NCBI RefSeq assembly: GCF_009876115.1
Contig: NZ_WWSY01000004.1
Location: forward strand, 73,612-137,611
Reading direction: 5' to 3'
Source: Collinsella aerofaciens
Lineage (GTDB): Bacteria; Actinomycetota; Coriobacteriia; Coriobacteriales; Coriobacteriaceae
Length of the DNA stretch: 64,000 bases
The notes under the pieces were generated by a model. The model was not told the origin of the DNA. It worked only from the letters and a program-made list of their open reading frames with translations, and made no database searches. The translations under genes were made by a program, and so were the position numbers. Below are positions 52,805-61,080 of the stretch, piece after piece. Each line of letters starts with the position of its first letter. Position 1 is the first letter of the stretch.

Positions 52805-54205
52805 TTATGCCTCCGCGCGGAGCGGCGCGAAGCTGGCGGTACCGCCCTCGATAACGCTCAGATAGGCACGGCCCGTACGCTTGGCGGTAGAGGACTGCAG
52901 GCGCTCGATCTCTTCCTCGAGGATCTGATTGACGCGCTCGTGACGACGATTTTCCATAATGCCGGCGGCAATAGCCTCGGCTCGCTCGATGCTCTCACGC
53001 GAGATGCGGGCAGTATCCTCGGGGAACACAGCGCTGTGACGGCCGACATAGGCGGGGGCAGCAGGCTGAGGGGCAGTGACGGGAGCGGGGGCTGCAACAG
53101 GAGCAGGCTCGTCAATCTCATCCAGAATCGCGGTGGCGGCGGCCCACATGTCCTCGTGGCCTGAGTAATCGGCCATAGGGACATCAACCTCGAGCGAAGC
53201 GTCCGGAAGGTCGCCGGTGTCGATGCGATCTTGGGCATCAATCGATGCGGTGATGGCTGCAGGCTCATCGAGGTCATCGAGATCGATGTCCGCGACACCG
53301 GAGATGATAGGCATGCTGGCGAGGTTTGCGTTGTACGGCGCAGCCTCAGCCGCCTGCTGCTGGGCAGGAGCGCCCCAAAGCGAGCTTTCGGCGGCGCGGC
53401 GGGCGGCAACGGCCTCCTCGTCCGCGGTCATGGCTTCATCAACGTACGAATTATCGGCAGAAGCGTTCGCGTCCGCCGAGGTAGCGCTGTAGGCGTTATT
53501 GGCTGCCGCGTTGGCGACGAGTGCCACGAAAGCCGCCGTGCTGCCCGCAGGGGCGGCCTGGGAGCCAGACACGGCGCGTGCCGCGGCGGCGATGTCGTCG
53601 CGATTGAAGGAGCCGGACTGCCCGCCGTTGGTGAGCTCGTCGATGGCGACTTGATAGACGTCGCGCGAGTGTGCAGGGTCGCAGCTCACCGGCGAATCGT
53701 CGTCGAGCATACTGTCGATCATAGACCAAGCCTCGTCCTCGTCCATAGCATCTGCGGCTCGAGCGATGGTAGGGACACCATCATCGGCATGACGGCGCTG
53801 GAACGCACCAGTCAGGCCGGAAAGGAATGCCGAGGTAGACTGCTCCGACTGAGCCTGAGAAGCAGAAGTCGCAGCGTAAGGAGTCGCATCCTGCTGCTGA
53901 GCTGGAATCGAGGCGGTCTTGAACTCGCTTTGATGCTGATTGAGATTGGCGGCACCGCCCATGGCATCGGGCTGGAACAGACGCTCTTCACGCTGCGCAC
54001 GATACTCGGAGATACCCAGCGAGGCGGCATAGATGCCCACGCCCGCCACCGCGCCCACGGCGAAGGGAACCGCACCCGCCACGACCGTCTCGTTCACCGA
54101 CGAAAACGGCAGCGTCGCGGCATACATAACCACGGGAGCGGCAAGGCCGATCCCGCACGAAAGTCCGGCAAGGACTGCTCGTTGTGTTGCATCAGAAGAA
54201 GCCAT
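52805..54205 (-). CDS. Ala-rich membrane-anchored protein of unknown function
   Basis: This 466-residue protein has two hydrophobic helices near the N-terminus (about 9-30 and 42-62), then a long Ala/Asp/Glu-rich region without cysteines or repeats (about 75-400). It ends in a basic, helical, better-ordered stretch (SRESIERAEAIAAGIMENRRHERVNQILEEEIERLQSS). I recognise no domain. It may be lineage-restricted. The ATG at 54205 has GGGGAGAG upstream; the frame to 54232 is not needed. It lies downstream of rho and upstream of the VanZ gene. A coiled-coil or scaffold role is possible but unproven. Confidence 0.65.
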   Translation of the reverse strand: MASSDATQRAVLAGLSCGIGLAAPVVMYAATLPFSSVNETVVAGAVPFAVGAVAGVGIYAASLGISEYRAQREERLFQPDAMGGAANLNQHQSEFKTASIPAQQQDATPYAATSASQAQSEQSTSAFLSGLTGAFQRRHADDGVPTIARAADAMDEDEAWSMIDSMLDDDSPVSCDPAHSRDVYQVAIDELTNGGQSGSFNRDDIAAAARAVSGSQAAPAGSTAAFVALVANAAANNAYSATSADANASADNSYVDEAMTADEEAVAARRAAESSLWGAPAQQQAAEAAPYNANLASMPIISGVADIDLDDLDEPAAITASIDAQDRIDTGDLPDASLEVDVPMADYSGHEDMWAAATAILDEIDEPAPVAAPAPVTAPQPAAPAYVGRHSAVFPEDTARISRESIERAEAIAAGIMENRRHERVNQILEEEIERLQSSTAKRTGRAYLSVIEGGTASFAPLRAEA

Positions 54206-54451
54206 GAGCTCTCCCCATCTTCCAGCACCCAAATCGCATCATTCAGTTGGCTGCGCGAGAGAAGATGAAGCGGGGCTATGCCCCAAAGCAACGGTATATG
54301 GTTCGTTTCATCTGCGTTTTCCGTCGCGAAGCTTAAAAGCTATTATGCGAAACCGCCCTGCCGATTGCAAGCGACGATGTCGGATTGAAACGGGAAACCT
54401 GCTGCTCGTCGGTCTTACGGTCAAAAATAAGCGCGGAGCGGCGCTATGGAA

Positions 54452-54480
54452 GAGGGCCGAAGCTCAAAGCCCCGACCCTC
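54452..54480. terminator. Imperfect hairpin after rho
   Basis: The gap 54206-54518 (313 bp) holds an imperfect inverted repeat, GAGGG.CG..GCT read from each side (54452-54480), about 40 bp after the rho stop. There is no T-run. It may end the rho transcript; nothing else of note was seen in the gap. Confidence 0.35.
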
Positions 54481-54518
54481 TATCGCATTGATGACTATCG
54501 TTGCGTGTGGATGACAAC

Positions 54519-57092
54519 CTAGAACGTCTGCTCGTAGTCGCTGTGTTTTTTGGCCGAACGCACCAGGAACTCCTGGTTCGTGTTGGTGCCCTTAAGACCC
54601 TTAATAAACGATGCGGCCGCGCGCTCGGTGTTGTTCATGCCGGCAAGAATGCGACGCAGACCAAAGACAAACGGACGCATCTGCTCGTCGACCAACAGAT
54701 CCTCGTTACGCGTACCGGAGGCAACGGGGTCGATAGCCGGGAAGATGCGGCGGTCGGCCAGGTCGCGGTCGAGCTTAAGCTCCATGTTGCCGGTGCCCTT
54801 GAACTCCTCAAAGATGACCTCGTCCATCTTGGAACCGGTGTCGATGAGGGCAGAGGCCAGGATGGTGAGCGAGCCGCCGTTCTCGATATTGCGGGCTGCA
54901 CCCAGGAAGCGCTTGGGCGGATACAGGGCCGCCGAATCGACGCCGCCCGAAAGGATGCGGCCTGAGGCGGGCGCCGCCAAGTTGTAGGCACGGGCAAGAC
55001 GCGTGATGGAGTCGAGCACCACCACGACGTCGCCACCCAGCTCCACGATGCGCTTGGCGCGCTCGATGACGAGCTCTGCCACGCGGGTGTGGTTGTCGGC
55101 AGGCATATCGAAGGTCGACGCCACAACCTCACCCTTGATGGAACGCTGCATATCGGTGACCTCTTCGGGGCGCTCGTCGACGAGCAGGCAAATGAGGTGC
55201 ACCTCGGGGTTGTTAATCGAGATAGACTGGCAGATCTTCTTGAGGATCGTGGTCTTGCCGGCCTTGGGCGGGGACACGATCAGGCCGCGCTGGCCCTTGC
55301 CGATCGGCGACACGATGTCGATGGCGCGACCGGTGATGGAATCCTTGCCGTGCTCCATGCGCAGCGGCTCATTGGGATAGACCGGGGTGAGGTCGCCGAA
55401 CTTGGGGCGGTTGCGAATCTGCTCGGGGTCCAGACCGTTGACGGTCGTGATTTTGGCGAGGCCGGCGCGCTTGTCGCCGCCGCGCGAAGGACGCAGCGAG
55501 CCCTCGATGACGTCGCCCGTGCGCAGGCGCGCGGAGCGGATGAGGTAGGCGGGCACGAAGGCGTCGTCGTTGGACTTCATGTAGCCATGGGCGTGGATGA
55601 TGCCGGAGCTGTCCGGGCGAATCTGCAGAATGCCCTTGATGTCGCGGAAGCCCTCGGCCTTCGCGGCAGTGGTGTAGATTTCCTCGACGAGCTCGGCCTT
55701 CTTCTTGCCGGTCGTCTCGATCTCGAACTCCTTGGCCTTCTCGCGCAGTTCGGCGACCTTCATGGCCGCGAGTTCCTCGCGCGAAAGCGTGGGCTCGGTG
55801 GGGGCGGCATTACGTTCCTTGTTGCGCTGCTTGCGATCGCGCTGACGGTTGCGACGGTCGTTGTTGCGGTCGTCCTTGCGCTCGTTGCGCTCGTCGTTGC
55901 GCTTGTGCTGGCGACGGTTGGGACGAGTGCCGTCTTCGACCTCGGCGGGGGCGGCACCATCAGTTGCAGCGGCGTCGCCATTGGCCGCAGCAGCGCCATT
56001 GGCCTCGGCGCCGGAATCGACCTGCGCTTCGGCATCAGCCTGCTGCTCGGGCGCCTTGGCCTTAGCGGACTTCTTACGACCGCGCTTGGGCTTTTCGGAC
56101 GCAGTCTGTTCGACGTCCTGGGGCTCGGCGGCATCAGTCGATGCATCGGCGGTCGTCTCGGCGGAATTCTCGGACGCACCCTCCTTGGCAGCCTTGGCCT
56201 TGGACGTGCGCTTAGCAGCAGTACGATGGCTGCGACCGGGACGGACATCGGCGAGCTCGACATCGGCGGGAGCGGCCTCGGAAGTCGTAGCATCCTGGAC
56301 GGGTGCATCGGCAGCGGTTGCAGACTCGGCGGTCGCCGCAGCATCCCGAGCGGCTGCAGCTGCGGCTGCGGCCTTCTCTGCCTCGACGAAGGCCTTGGGC
56401 TTGCGACCGCGACGGTGCGGGCGCAAAGCCGGATCGACAACGGGAACTTCGCTGGCCTCGACAGACGCAGCGGGCTCAACAGGCGATGTGCCCTCCCCTG
56501 CCACGGAACGGACCGAAGCCTCAGTGAGCTCGGGGGTTACCTGATCGGCAACCTGCTCGGCCTTAGCAGCCGTGCGACGGCGTGTGCGCGGTACCGGCTT
56601 CTCGGTCGGCTGGTCGGCGACAGGGGTCTCGGTGGCGGCAGGTGTCTCGGGCACAGACGGAGCTGCAAGCTCGGTCAGAGCCGCGGCCTCACGCTCGGCA
56701 GCACGACGGCGGGCGCGCACCACCTGAGCCTCGCTAATCTGAGCCAACGCACGTGCCTGCGCGACCTCATCGGAAATCGGCGCCGAGGAGTCAGCTGCAA
56801 CGGTGCGCTTGGCGCGCGTCGTGCGCGTGGTACGGCGCTTGGGCTTGGTGACCTCCTCGCCGTCTGTGGCAGGCTTGGCCGTGCGGCGCGTGCGCTTGGG
56901 CTTTGCCGGAACAGCCTCCTCACCAGTTGCAGGCACGGCCTTCTCAGCCGTTGCAGGCGTAGGCGTCGAAGCAGCCTTAGGCGTCTCAGGAGCCGAGGCA
57001 TGCGCGGGCGCCGCGACCTGGTCCGACGCAACCGGTGCAGCGGGAGCGGCTTGCGTCGTCATTATTTCGTTTTCTTGCTGTTGATCAGACAC
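54519..57092 (-). CDS. rho: Transcription termination factor Rho with a 435-residue N-terminal extension
   Basis: This 857-residue protein has a canonical Rho from about residue 436: Rho-N (ELAAMKVAELREKAKEFEIE), RNA-binding OB fold (GILQIRPDSSGIIHAHGYM), Walker A SPPKAGKTTILKK (about 607-615), Walker B VVVVLDSITRLARA and the Q/R-loop region GGVDSAALYPPKRFLGAARN. The extension is low-complexity: Ala/Pro/Glu-rich with basic clusters (KRTRRTAK, RRTTRTTRAKRT) and, just before Rho-N, an Arg/Asn/Asp/Lys-rich stretch. Actinobacterial Rho proteins often have such inserts; this one doubles the protein. The GTG at 57092 is the likely start, with an ATG at 57062 as an alternative; neither has a strong ribosome site. 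Confidence 0.95.
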   Translation of the reverse strand: MSDQQQENEIMTTQAAPAAPVASDQVAAPAHASAPETPKAASTPTPATAEKAVPATGEEAVPAKPKRTRRTAKPATDGEEVTKPKRRTTRTTRAKRTVAADSSAPISDEVAQARALAQISEAQVVRARRRAAEREAAALTELAAPSVPETPAATETPVADQPTEKPVPRTRRRTAAKAEQVADQVTPELTEASVRSVAGEGTSPVEPAASVEASEVPVVDPALRPHRRGRKPKAFVEAEKAAAAAAAARDAAATAESATAADAPVQDATTSEAAPADVELADVRPGRSHRTAAKRTSKAKAAKEGASENSAETTADASTDAAEPQDVEQTASEKPKRGRKKSAKAKAPEQQADAEAQVDSGAEANGAAAANGDAAATDGAAPAEVEDGTRPNRRQHKRNDERNERKDDRNNDRRNRQRDRKQRNKERNAAPTEPTLSREELAAMKVAELREKAKEFEIETTGKKKAELVEEIYTTAAKAEGFRDIKGILQIRPDSSGIIHAHGYMKSNDDAFVPAYLIRSARLRTGDVIEGSLRPSRGGDKRAGLAKITTVNGLDPEQIRNRPKFGDLTPVYPNEPLRMEHGKDSITGRAIDIVSPIGKGQRGLIVSPPKAGKTTILKKICQSISINNPEVHLICLLVDERPEEVTDMQRSIKGEVVASTFDMPADNHTRVAELVIERAKRIVELGGDVVVVLDSITRLARAYNLAAPASGRILSGGVDSAALYPPKRFLGAARNIENGGSLTILASALIDTGSKMDEVIFEEFKGTGNMELKLDRDLADRRIFPAIDPVASGTRNEDLLVDEQMRPFVFGLRRILAGMNNTERAAASFIKGLKGTNTNQEFLVRSAKKHSDYEQTF

Positions 57093-57347
57093 AGTGTTTG
57101 CTCAACTTTCTTTTCAAGCCCTGTGATCACATGCTCCCTGCATAAACCTTCAGGGCGGCTAAACAGTCTAGTTCCGTTCAAAACGACGGACATCATTGAT
57201 CTGTATCGAGATGATTGCGTCATATACGCAGCGTTAGTGTAACACAACCGCAACCACCTGCAACTTAGTCATTGGGAACGCTCTTAAACGACTAGTCAAA
57301 AGGGACAATCTTTGGTTTAACACCCACAAATCTGACTGCCTCCGCCA

Positions 57348-57497
57348 AAACTATGGCGGTTTACTACGATGAATCGCTCAACCGCGACCACTCCGAAACT
57401 TGTTGAACTAAAACCGCAGGTAGATGCCTTGCACTTTTTTGCGAAAAGCCGGCGTGGTTGGAATTTCTCATTTCATCGTAGTAAACCGGCATAGTTT
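57348..57497. repeat. 26-bp inverted repeat with 98-bp spacer upstream of rho
   Basis: The left arm is at 57348-57373 and the right arm at 57472-57497; they match at 25 of 26 bases (the mismatch is the base after AAACTATG). The core is CGGTTTACTACGATGAA. The 449-bp gap 57093-57541 between the argS terminator and rho has no gene. The element could be a mobile or REP/MITE-like repeat, or a long hairpin in the rho leader. The spacer includes GCCGGCGTGG and a T-run. No target-site duplication was evident. Confidence 0.75.
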
Positions 57498-57541
57498 CGT
57501 ATTTCCAGCAGTTCCAAATTCGTCAATACGTCGGCGTTTGC

Positions 57542-57574
57542 AAAAAGCCCGACCTCCGTGGGAGATCGGGCTTT
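57542..57574 (-). terminator. Intrinsic terminator of argS
   Basis: On the minus strand AAGCCCGATCT and AGGTCGGGCTT pair imperfectly and are followed by TTTTTG. It lies about 45 bp after the argS stop. Confidence 0.9.
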
Positions 57575-57619
57575 CAAGGCTCAGTTAAACCAAACTTGCG
57601 CGGTCAAATGACTCGCAGA

Positions 57620-59473
57620 TTACATCTGCTCGGGCGCGGAAACGCCAACGAGGGTGAGCACCAGGGCGAGCGTCACGCGGACGGCGTCGCAAGCGGCCAG
57701 ACGGGCGCGCGAAAGCTCGGGGTCGACGGGACGGCCCTCGCTCGGCAGAACCTGGCAGGCAGCATAGAAGCTGTGGAAGTCGCCGGCGAGTTCCTCAGCA
57801 AAGTGCGTCAGACGGAACGGGGCGCGGTCGCGAGCGCAGCTGGCGATGAGGTCGGTGAGCTCGTTGAGCTTGCGCGAAAGGGCGAGCTCGGTCGGGTCGG
57901 TCAGCAGCGAGTAATCGACGTTCTCACCGATGGCCTTGGCGGCGACGGCCTTCATGCCCATCTCGTCAGCCTGCTCGGGCGTAACGTCAGCGGCACGGCG
58001 CAGGATGGAGCACACGCGGGCGTGAGCGTACTGCACGTAGTACACCGGGTTGGAGTTGTCGCGCTTCTTAACGGCCTCGATATCGAAGTCGACCATCTGG
58101 TTGGAGCTCTTGGAGATGAGCGTGTAGCGAGCGGCATCGGAGCCGACCTCGTCGACGAGCTCCTGCAGGGTCACCATGGTGCCCTTGCGCTTGGACATAC
58201 GGACGGGCTTGCCGTTACGCAGCAGGTTGACGAGCTGGCCCAGCAGAACCTCAAACTTGCCGGGATAGCCAAGAGCGTCGCAGACGCAGCGGACGCGCTC
58301 GATGTAGCCGTGGTGGTCGGCGCCCCAGATGTCGATGACGTGGTCGACGCGCTGGAACTTATCCCAGTGATAGGCGACGTCGGAGGCGAAGTAGGTGTAC
58401 TCGCCGTCGGACTTGATCAGAACGCGGTCCTTGTCATCGCCCAGGTCGGTGGAGCGGAACCACAGGGCGCCGTCCTTAGTGTAGAGGTAGCCCATCTTGT
58501 CGAGCTTCTCAAAAGCGCGGTCGACGGCGGAGGTGCCGGCGGTCTCGCCCTCGGTGTCCTTCACATACAGCGAGCGCTCGGAGAACCAACGATCGAAGTC
58601 GCAATTGACGGCGTGGCAGAGGTCGCGCATGTTGTCGACCATCTTTACATAGCCGCGCTCGCGGAAGCTCTCCATGCGCTTCTGCGGATCGGCGTTGACC
58701 CACTTATCGCCGTCGGTGCGCCAGAACTCGGCGGCCTCGTCGATGATGTAGTCGCCGCCGTAGGAGTCCTTGCCCAGAGTCTCGGCAAAGTTGTCCTGGT
58801 ACGGATGGGTCTCGGGGTGCTCGTCGTTCTCGTCGGCAACAAAGGCGTCGCGGTCTGCGATCAGCAGCTTGTGAGCCTCGTCGATATCCACACCCTGCTT
58901 GGCGATGATGTCGGCAAGCTGCATATAGCGCGTGCTGATGGAGTTGCCGAAGGTGTTCATCTGAGAGCCGTGGTCGTTGATGTAGAACTCACGCTGGATG
59001 TCGTAACCGGCGTGGTCCATAACGCGGCAGAGCGAGTCGCCCAGCGCGGCCCAGCGGCCGTGGCCGATGTGCATGGGGCCGACGGGGTTAGCGGAAACGA
59101 ACTCGACCTGGGTCTTCAGGCCACCACCGACGTTGGACTTAGCGAAGTCCATGCCCTTCTCGCGAGCCTCGCCAAAGATGGCATTCTTGACGGCAACGGA
59201 GAGGTAGAAGTTGATGAAACCGGGGCCTGCGATCTCAACCTTCTCGATCGCGGGATCCTCGGGCATATGGGCAACGATGGCCTCGGCGATCTTGCGCGGG
59301 GCGCAGCGGGCCAGCTTGGCGGACTTCAGGGCCATGGTAGAGGTCCACTCGCCATGAGAAGTGTCAGCCGGTCGCTCGATAGCGCAATCGTCAAGTTCAA
59401 ATGCGGAAAGGTCGCCGGCCTCCTGGGCCGCAGCAAGCGCAGCGCGTACCAGCTCTTCAATCTTCTCGGGCAT
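57620..59473 (-). CDS. argS: Arginyl-tRNA synthetase
   Basis: This 617-residue class I synthetase has an N-terminal Add-1 domain (about 1-110), the HIGH motif in PVGPMHIGHGRWAALGDS (135-138), the KMSKS-like GKPVRMSKRKGTM with Lys then Arg, and a C-terminal anticodon-binding domain ending FYAACQVLPSEGRPVDPELSRARLAACDAVRVTLALVLTLVGVSAPEQM, the classic end of ArgS. It charges tRNA-Arg with arginine. The ATG at 59473 follows AGGAGG at ideal spacing; the frame back to 59602 is spurious. Confidence 0.97.
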   Translation of the reverse strand: MPEKIEELVRAALAAAQEAGDLSAFELDDCAIERPADTSHGEWTSTMALKSAKLARCAPRKIAEAIVAHMPEDPAIEKVEIAGPGFINFYLSVAVKNAIFGEAREKGMDFAKSNVGGGLKTQVEFVSANPVGPMHIGHGRWAALGDSLCRVMDHAGYDIQREFYINDHGSQMNTFGNSISTRYMQLADIIAKQGVDIDEAHKLLIADRDAFVADENDEHPETHPYQDNFAETLGKDSYGGDYIIDEAAEFWRTDGDKWVNADPQKRMESFRERGYVKMVDNMRDLCHAVNCDFDRWFSERSLYVKDTEGETAGTSAVDRAFEKLDKMGYLYTKDGALWFRSTDLGDDKDRVLIKSDGEYTYFASDVAYHWDKFQRVDHVIDIWGADHHGYIERVRCVCDALGYPGKFEVLLGQLVNLLRNGKPVRMSKRKGTMVTLQELVDEVGSDAARYTLISKSSNQMVDFDIEAVKKRDNSNPVYYVQYAHARVCSILRRAADVTPEQADEMGMKAVAAKAIGENVDYSLLTDPTELALSRKLNELTDLIASCARDRAPFRLTHFAEELAGDFHSFYAACQVLPSEGRPVDPELSRARLAACDAVRVTLALVLTLVGVSAPEQM

Positions 59474-59815
59474 AGATCCTCCTTGTGTTAAAGCCCCCGA
59501 GCTCTTGGTCACTCGTAGGGCAAAAGCCAGAGTTTGTAGCACTCTATCACAAGCGAGGGGCACTGTCGCAGGGTAAAGCCAATCGAAATTGCATATGCAC
59601 AAAATTGACTACAGCTTGTATGGAGTCACTCAAAGATGCCGGTCTGCCTGCAGATTATGCACGCGTTGAAAATGCATAAAGGTGTGAATGAGCTGTGTCT
59701 TTTATCGAATACTCTTACCTATCAGAGTTGTGTGCTTTTCCTGCATAAAGCGAGGATTTGCGCACGTCAGCGTGTTATTCTAGACATACGTAAATTCGTA
59801 TAAGTTGGAGGTAGC
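59474..59815. promoter_or_regulatory. Divergent promoter region of argS and the CarD-like gene
   Basis: These 342 bp have no convincing gene. A small dyad ATACG-TAAATT-CGTAT lies at 59787-59802, about 10 bp before the CarD-like ribosome site (GGAGG), and may be an operator. I see no full -35/-10 pair I would defend on either strand, and no T-box-like leader before argS. Confidence 0.45.
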
Positions 59816-60301
59816 ATGTTCTCAATCGGTCAACACGTCATTCATCCGGGTCAGGGAGTCTGCACCGTCGTCGGTTTTAGGGACGACACGCCGCAGCCCA
59901 TGTTGTTGCTCGAGGCCAAGCAGGGGCATGCGCAGACGATCCTTATGTACCCCGTGGCGCAGGCCGACCGTCTACATGCCGCCATCTCTCAGCAAGATGC
60001 CGAGCATCTGCTGAGCCACTATGACGAGCTGGAGTGCGACACCTTTACCGAGCGCAACAGCTCGCTTGAAGAGACACACTTTAAGCAGCAGCTCAAGCTG
60101 GGCGCACCCGAGACGGTCCGCGTGGCAAAGACCATGATGCACCGCATTCGCCAGGCCGAGGAAGCCGATAAAAAGCCCAGCTCTTACTATATGCGTGTAC
60201 TCAAGGAAGCCAAGCGCCGCTCCATCGAGGAGTTCGCCGTGGCCTTGGGCGTCACCGAGGAGGCCGCCGAAGCCCGCCTAGCCCAAGCCGCCCTCAACTA
60301 A
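59816..60301 (+). CDS. CarD/CdnL-like transcription regulator
   Basis: This 161-residue protein has an N-terminal CarD_CdnL_TRCF Tudor-like domain (MFSIGQHVIHPGQGVCTVVGF, LYPV-like YPVAQADRL) and an all-helical C-terminal half (KPSSYYMRVLKEAKRRSIEEFAVALGVTEEAAEARL). CarD proteins bind the RNA polymerase beta subunit and stabilise open promoter complexes, mainly at rRNA and housekeeping promoters. The Trp that wedges into DNA in mycobacterial CarD is not evident here. The start follows GGAGG. A hairpin terminator follows at 60314-60357. Confidence 0.85.
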   Translation: MFSIGQHVIHPGQGVCTVVGFRDDTPQPMLLLEAKQGHAQTILMYPVAQADRLHAAISQQDAEHLLSHYDELECDTFTERNSSLEETHFKQQLKLGAPETVRVAKTMMHRIRQAEEADKKPSSYYMRVLKEAKRRSIEEFAVALGVTEEAAEARLAQAALN

Positions 60302-60313
60302 CCCATCCGCGCC

Positions 60314-60357
60314 AAAAACCACCACACAGGGGACAGGCACCTTTGTGGTGGTTTTTT
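60314..60357 (+). terminator. Terminator hairpin with the repeated GGGGACAGGCACCTTTG sequence, copy 1
   Basis: AAAACCACCACA pairs with TGTGGTGGTTTT and a T-run follows. The loop holds GGGGACAGGCACC. Nearly the same sequence recurs at 61023-61071, after the next gene. Confidence 0.85.
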
Positions 60358-60418
60358 CGTTCTAGTCGTTCTAGTAGTATTCATTCTTAGCGATACCTGC
60401 GAGCACAAGGAGTCTTTT

Positions 60419-61018
60419 ATGGCAGAGCCACTTTCCGCCGGAATCACCCGCGACCGTGCGTTCGAATTGCTCAACGAGCACAATAAGGACCCGTTCCACA
60501 TCACCCACGGCGAAACGGTCGAGGGCACCATGCGCTACTTTGCGCGCGAGTTCGACCCCGAGAACGAGGAGTTTTGGGGCATCGTCGGTCTGCTGCACGA
60601 CCTAGATTGGGAGGAGCATGAGGACGACCCCATGAACCACACCATCTATGCTGCCGAGATTCTTGAGGGCGAAGGTGCGTCTCCCGATCTCATTCGCGCC
60701 ATTCAAACGCACACGTCGGACTTCAACACCTCGCTGCCCAAGCCCGAGCTGCAGATGGAAAAGATCCTGTTTGCCTGCGACGAGCTCACCGGCTTGATCG
60801 GTGCTGCCGTCATCATGCGTCCGAGTAAGAGCGTCATGGACTTTACGACCAAGTCGCTCAAGAAAAAGTTCAAGGACAAGCGCTTTGCCGCCGGCTGCTC
60901 GCGCGACGTGATTACGCAGGGTGCCGAGATGCTGGGCTGGGAGCTCCCCGAGCTCTTCGACCGTACCATCGCGGCCATGCAGTCCTTCGCCCCCGACCGC
61001 GACACCTTTCAGGCTTAA
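60419..61018 (+). CDS. HD-domain phosphohydrolase
   Basis: This 199-residue protein of the HD/PDEase superfamily has ligands His in FHITHGETVEGTMRYF, the HD pair in GIVGLLHDLDWEEHED, His in NHTIYAAEIL and Asp in FACDELTGLI. Many such small stand-alone HD proteins are hydrolases of nucleotides or unknown phosphoesters. No GAF, PAS or receiver domain is attached. The ATG at 60419 follows AAGGAG. It lies between two copies of the repeated terminator and is probably transcribed alone. Confidence 0.88.
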   Translation: MAEPLSAGITRDRAFELLNEHNKDPFHITHGETVEGTMRYFAREFDPENEEFWGIVGLLHDLDWEEHEDDPMNHTIYAAEILEGEGASPDLIRAIQTHTSDFNTSLPKPELQMEKILFACDELTGLIGAAVIMRPSKSVMDFTTKSLKKKFKDKRFAAGCSRDVITQGAEMLGWELPELFDRTIAAMQSFAPDRDTFQA

Positions 61019-61022
61019 TTCC

Positions 61023-61071
61023 AAAACCATCACAAAGGGGACAGGCACCTTTGTGGTGGTTTTTATTTTTT
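61023..61071. terminator. Terminator hairpin with the repeated GGGGACAGGCACCTTTG sequence, copy 2
   Basis: AAAACCATCACAAAGG pairs with CCTTTGTGGTGGTTTT, followed by TATTTTT on the plus strand. It closes the HD gene and faces the proA stop. Compared with copy 1 the stem differs by a few bases; the loop GGGACAGGCA is conserved. Confidence 0.85.
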
Positions 61072-61080
61072 GCGCGGGCG

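Noticed and set aside
55089..57242. 717-codon open frame on the plus strand opposite rho
   Set aside because: It is the antisense shadow of the Ala/Arg-rich Rho coding sequence; the protein is low-complexity Gly/Leu/Arg with no recognisable domain.
57596..59491. 631-codon plus-strand frame opposite argS
   Set aside because: Shadow of a GC-rich gene; ArgS is certain on the other strand.
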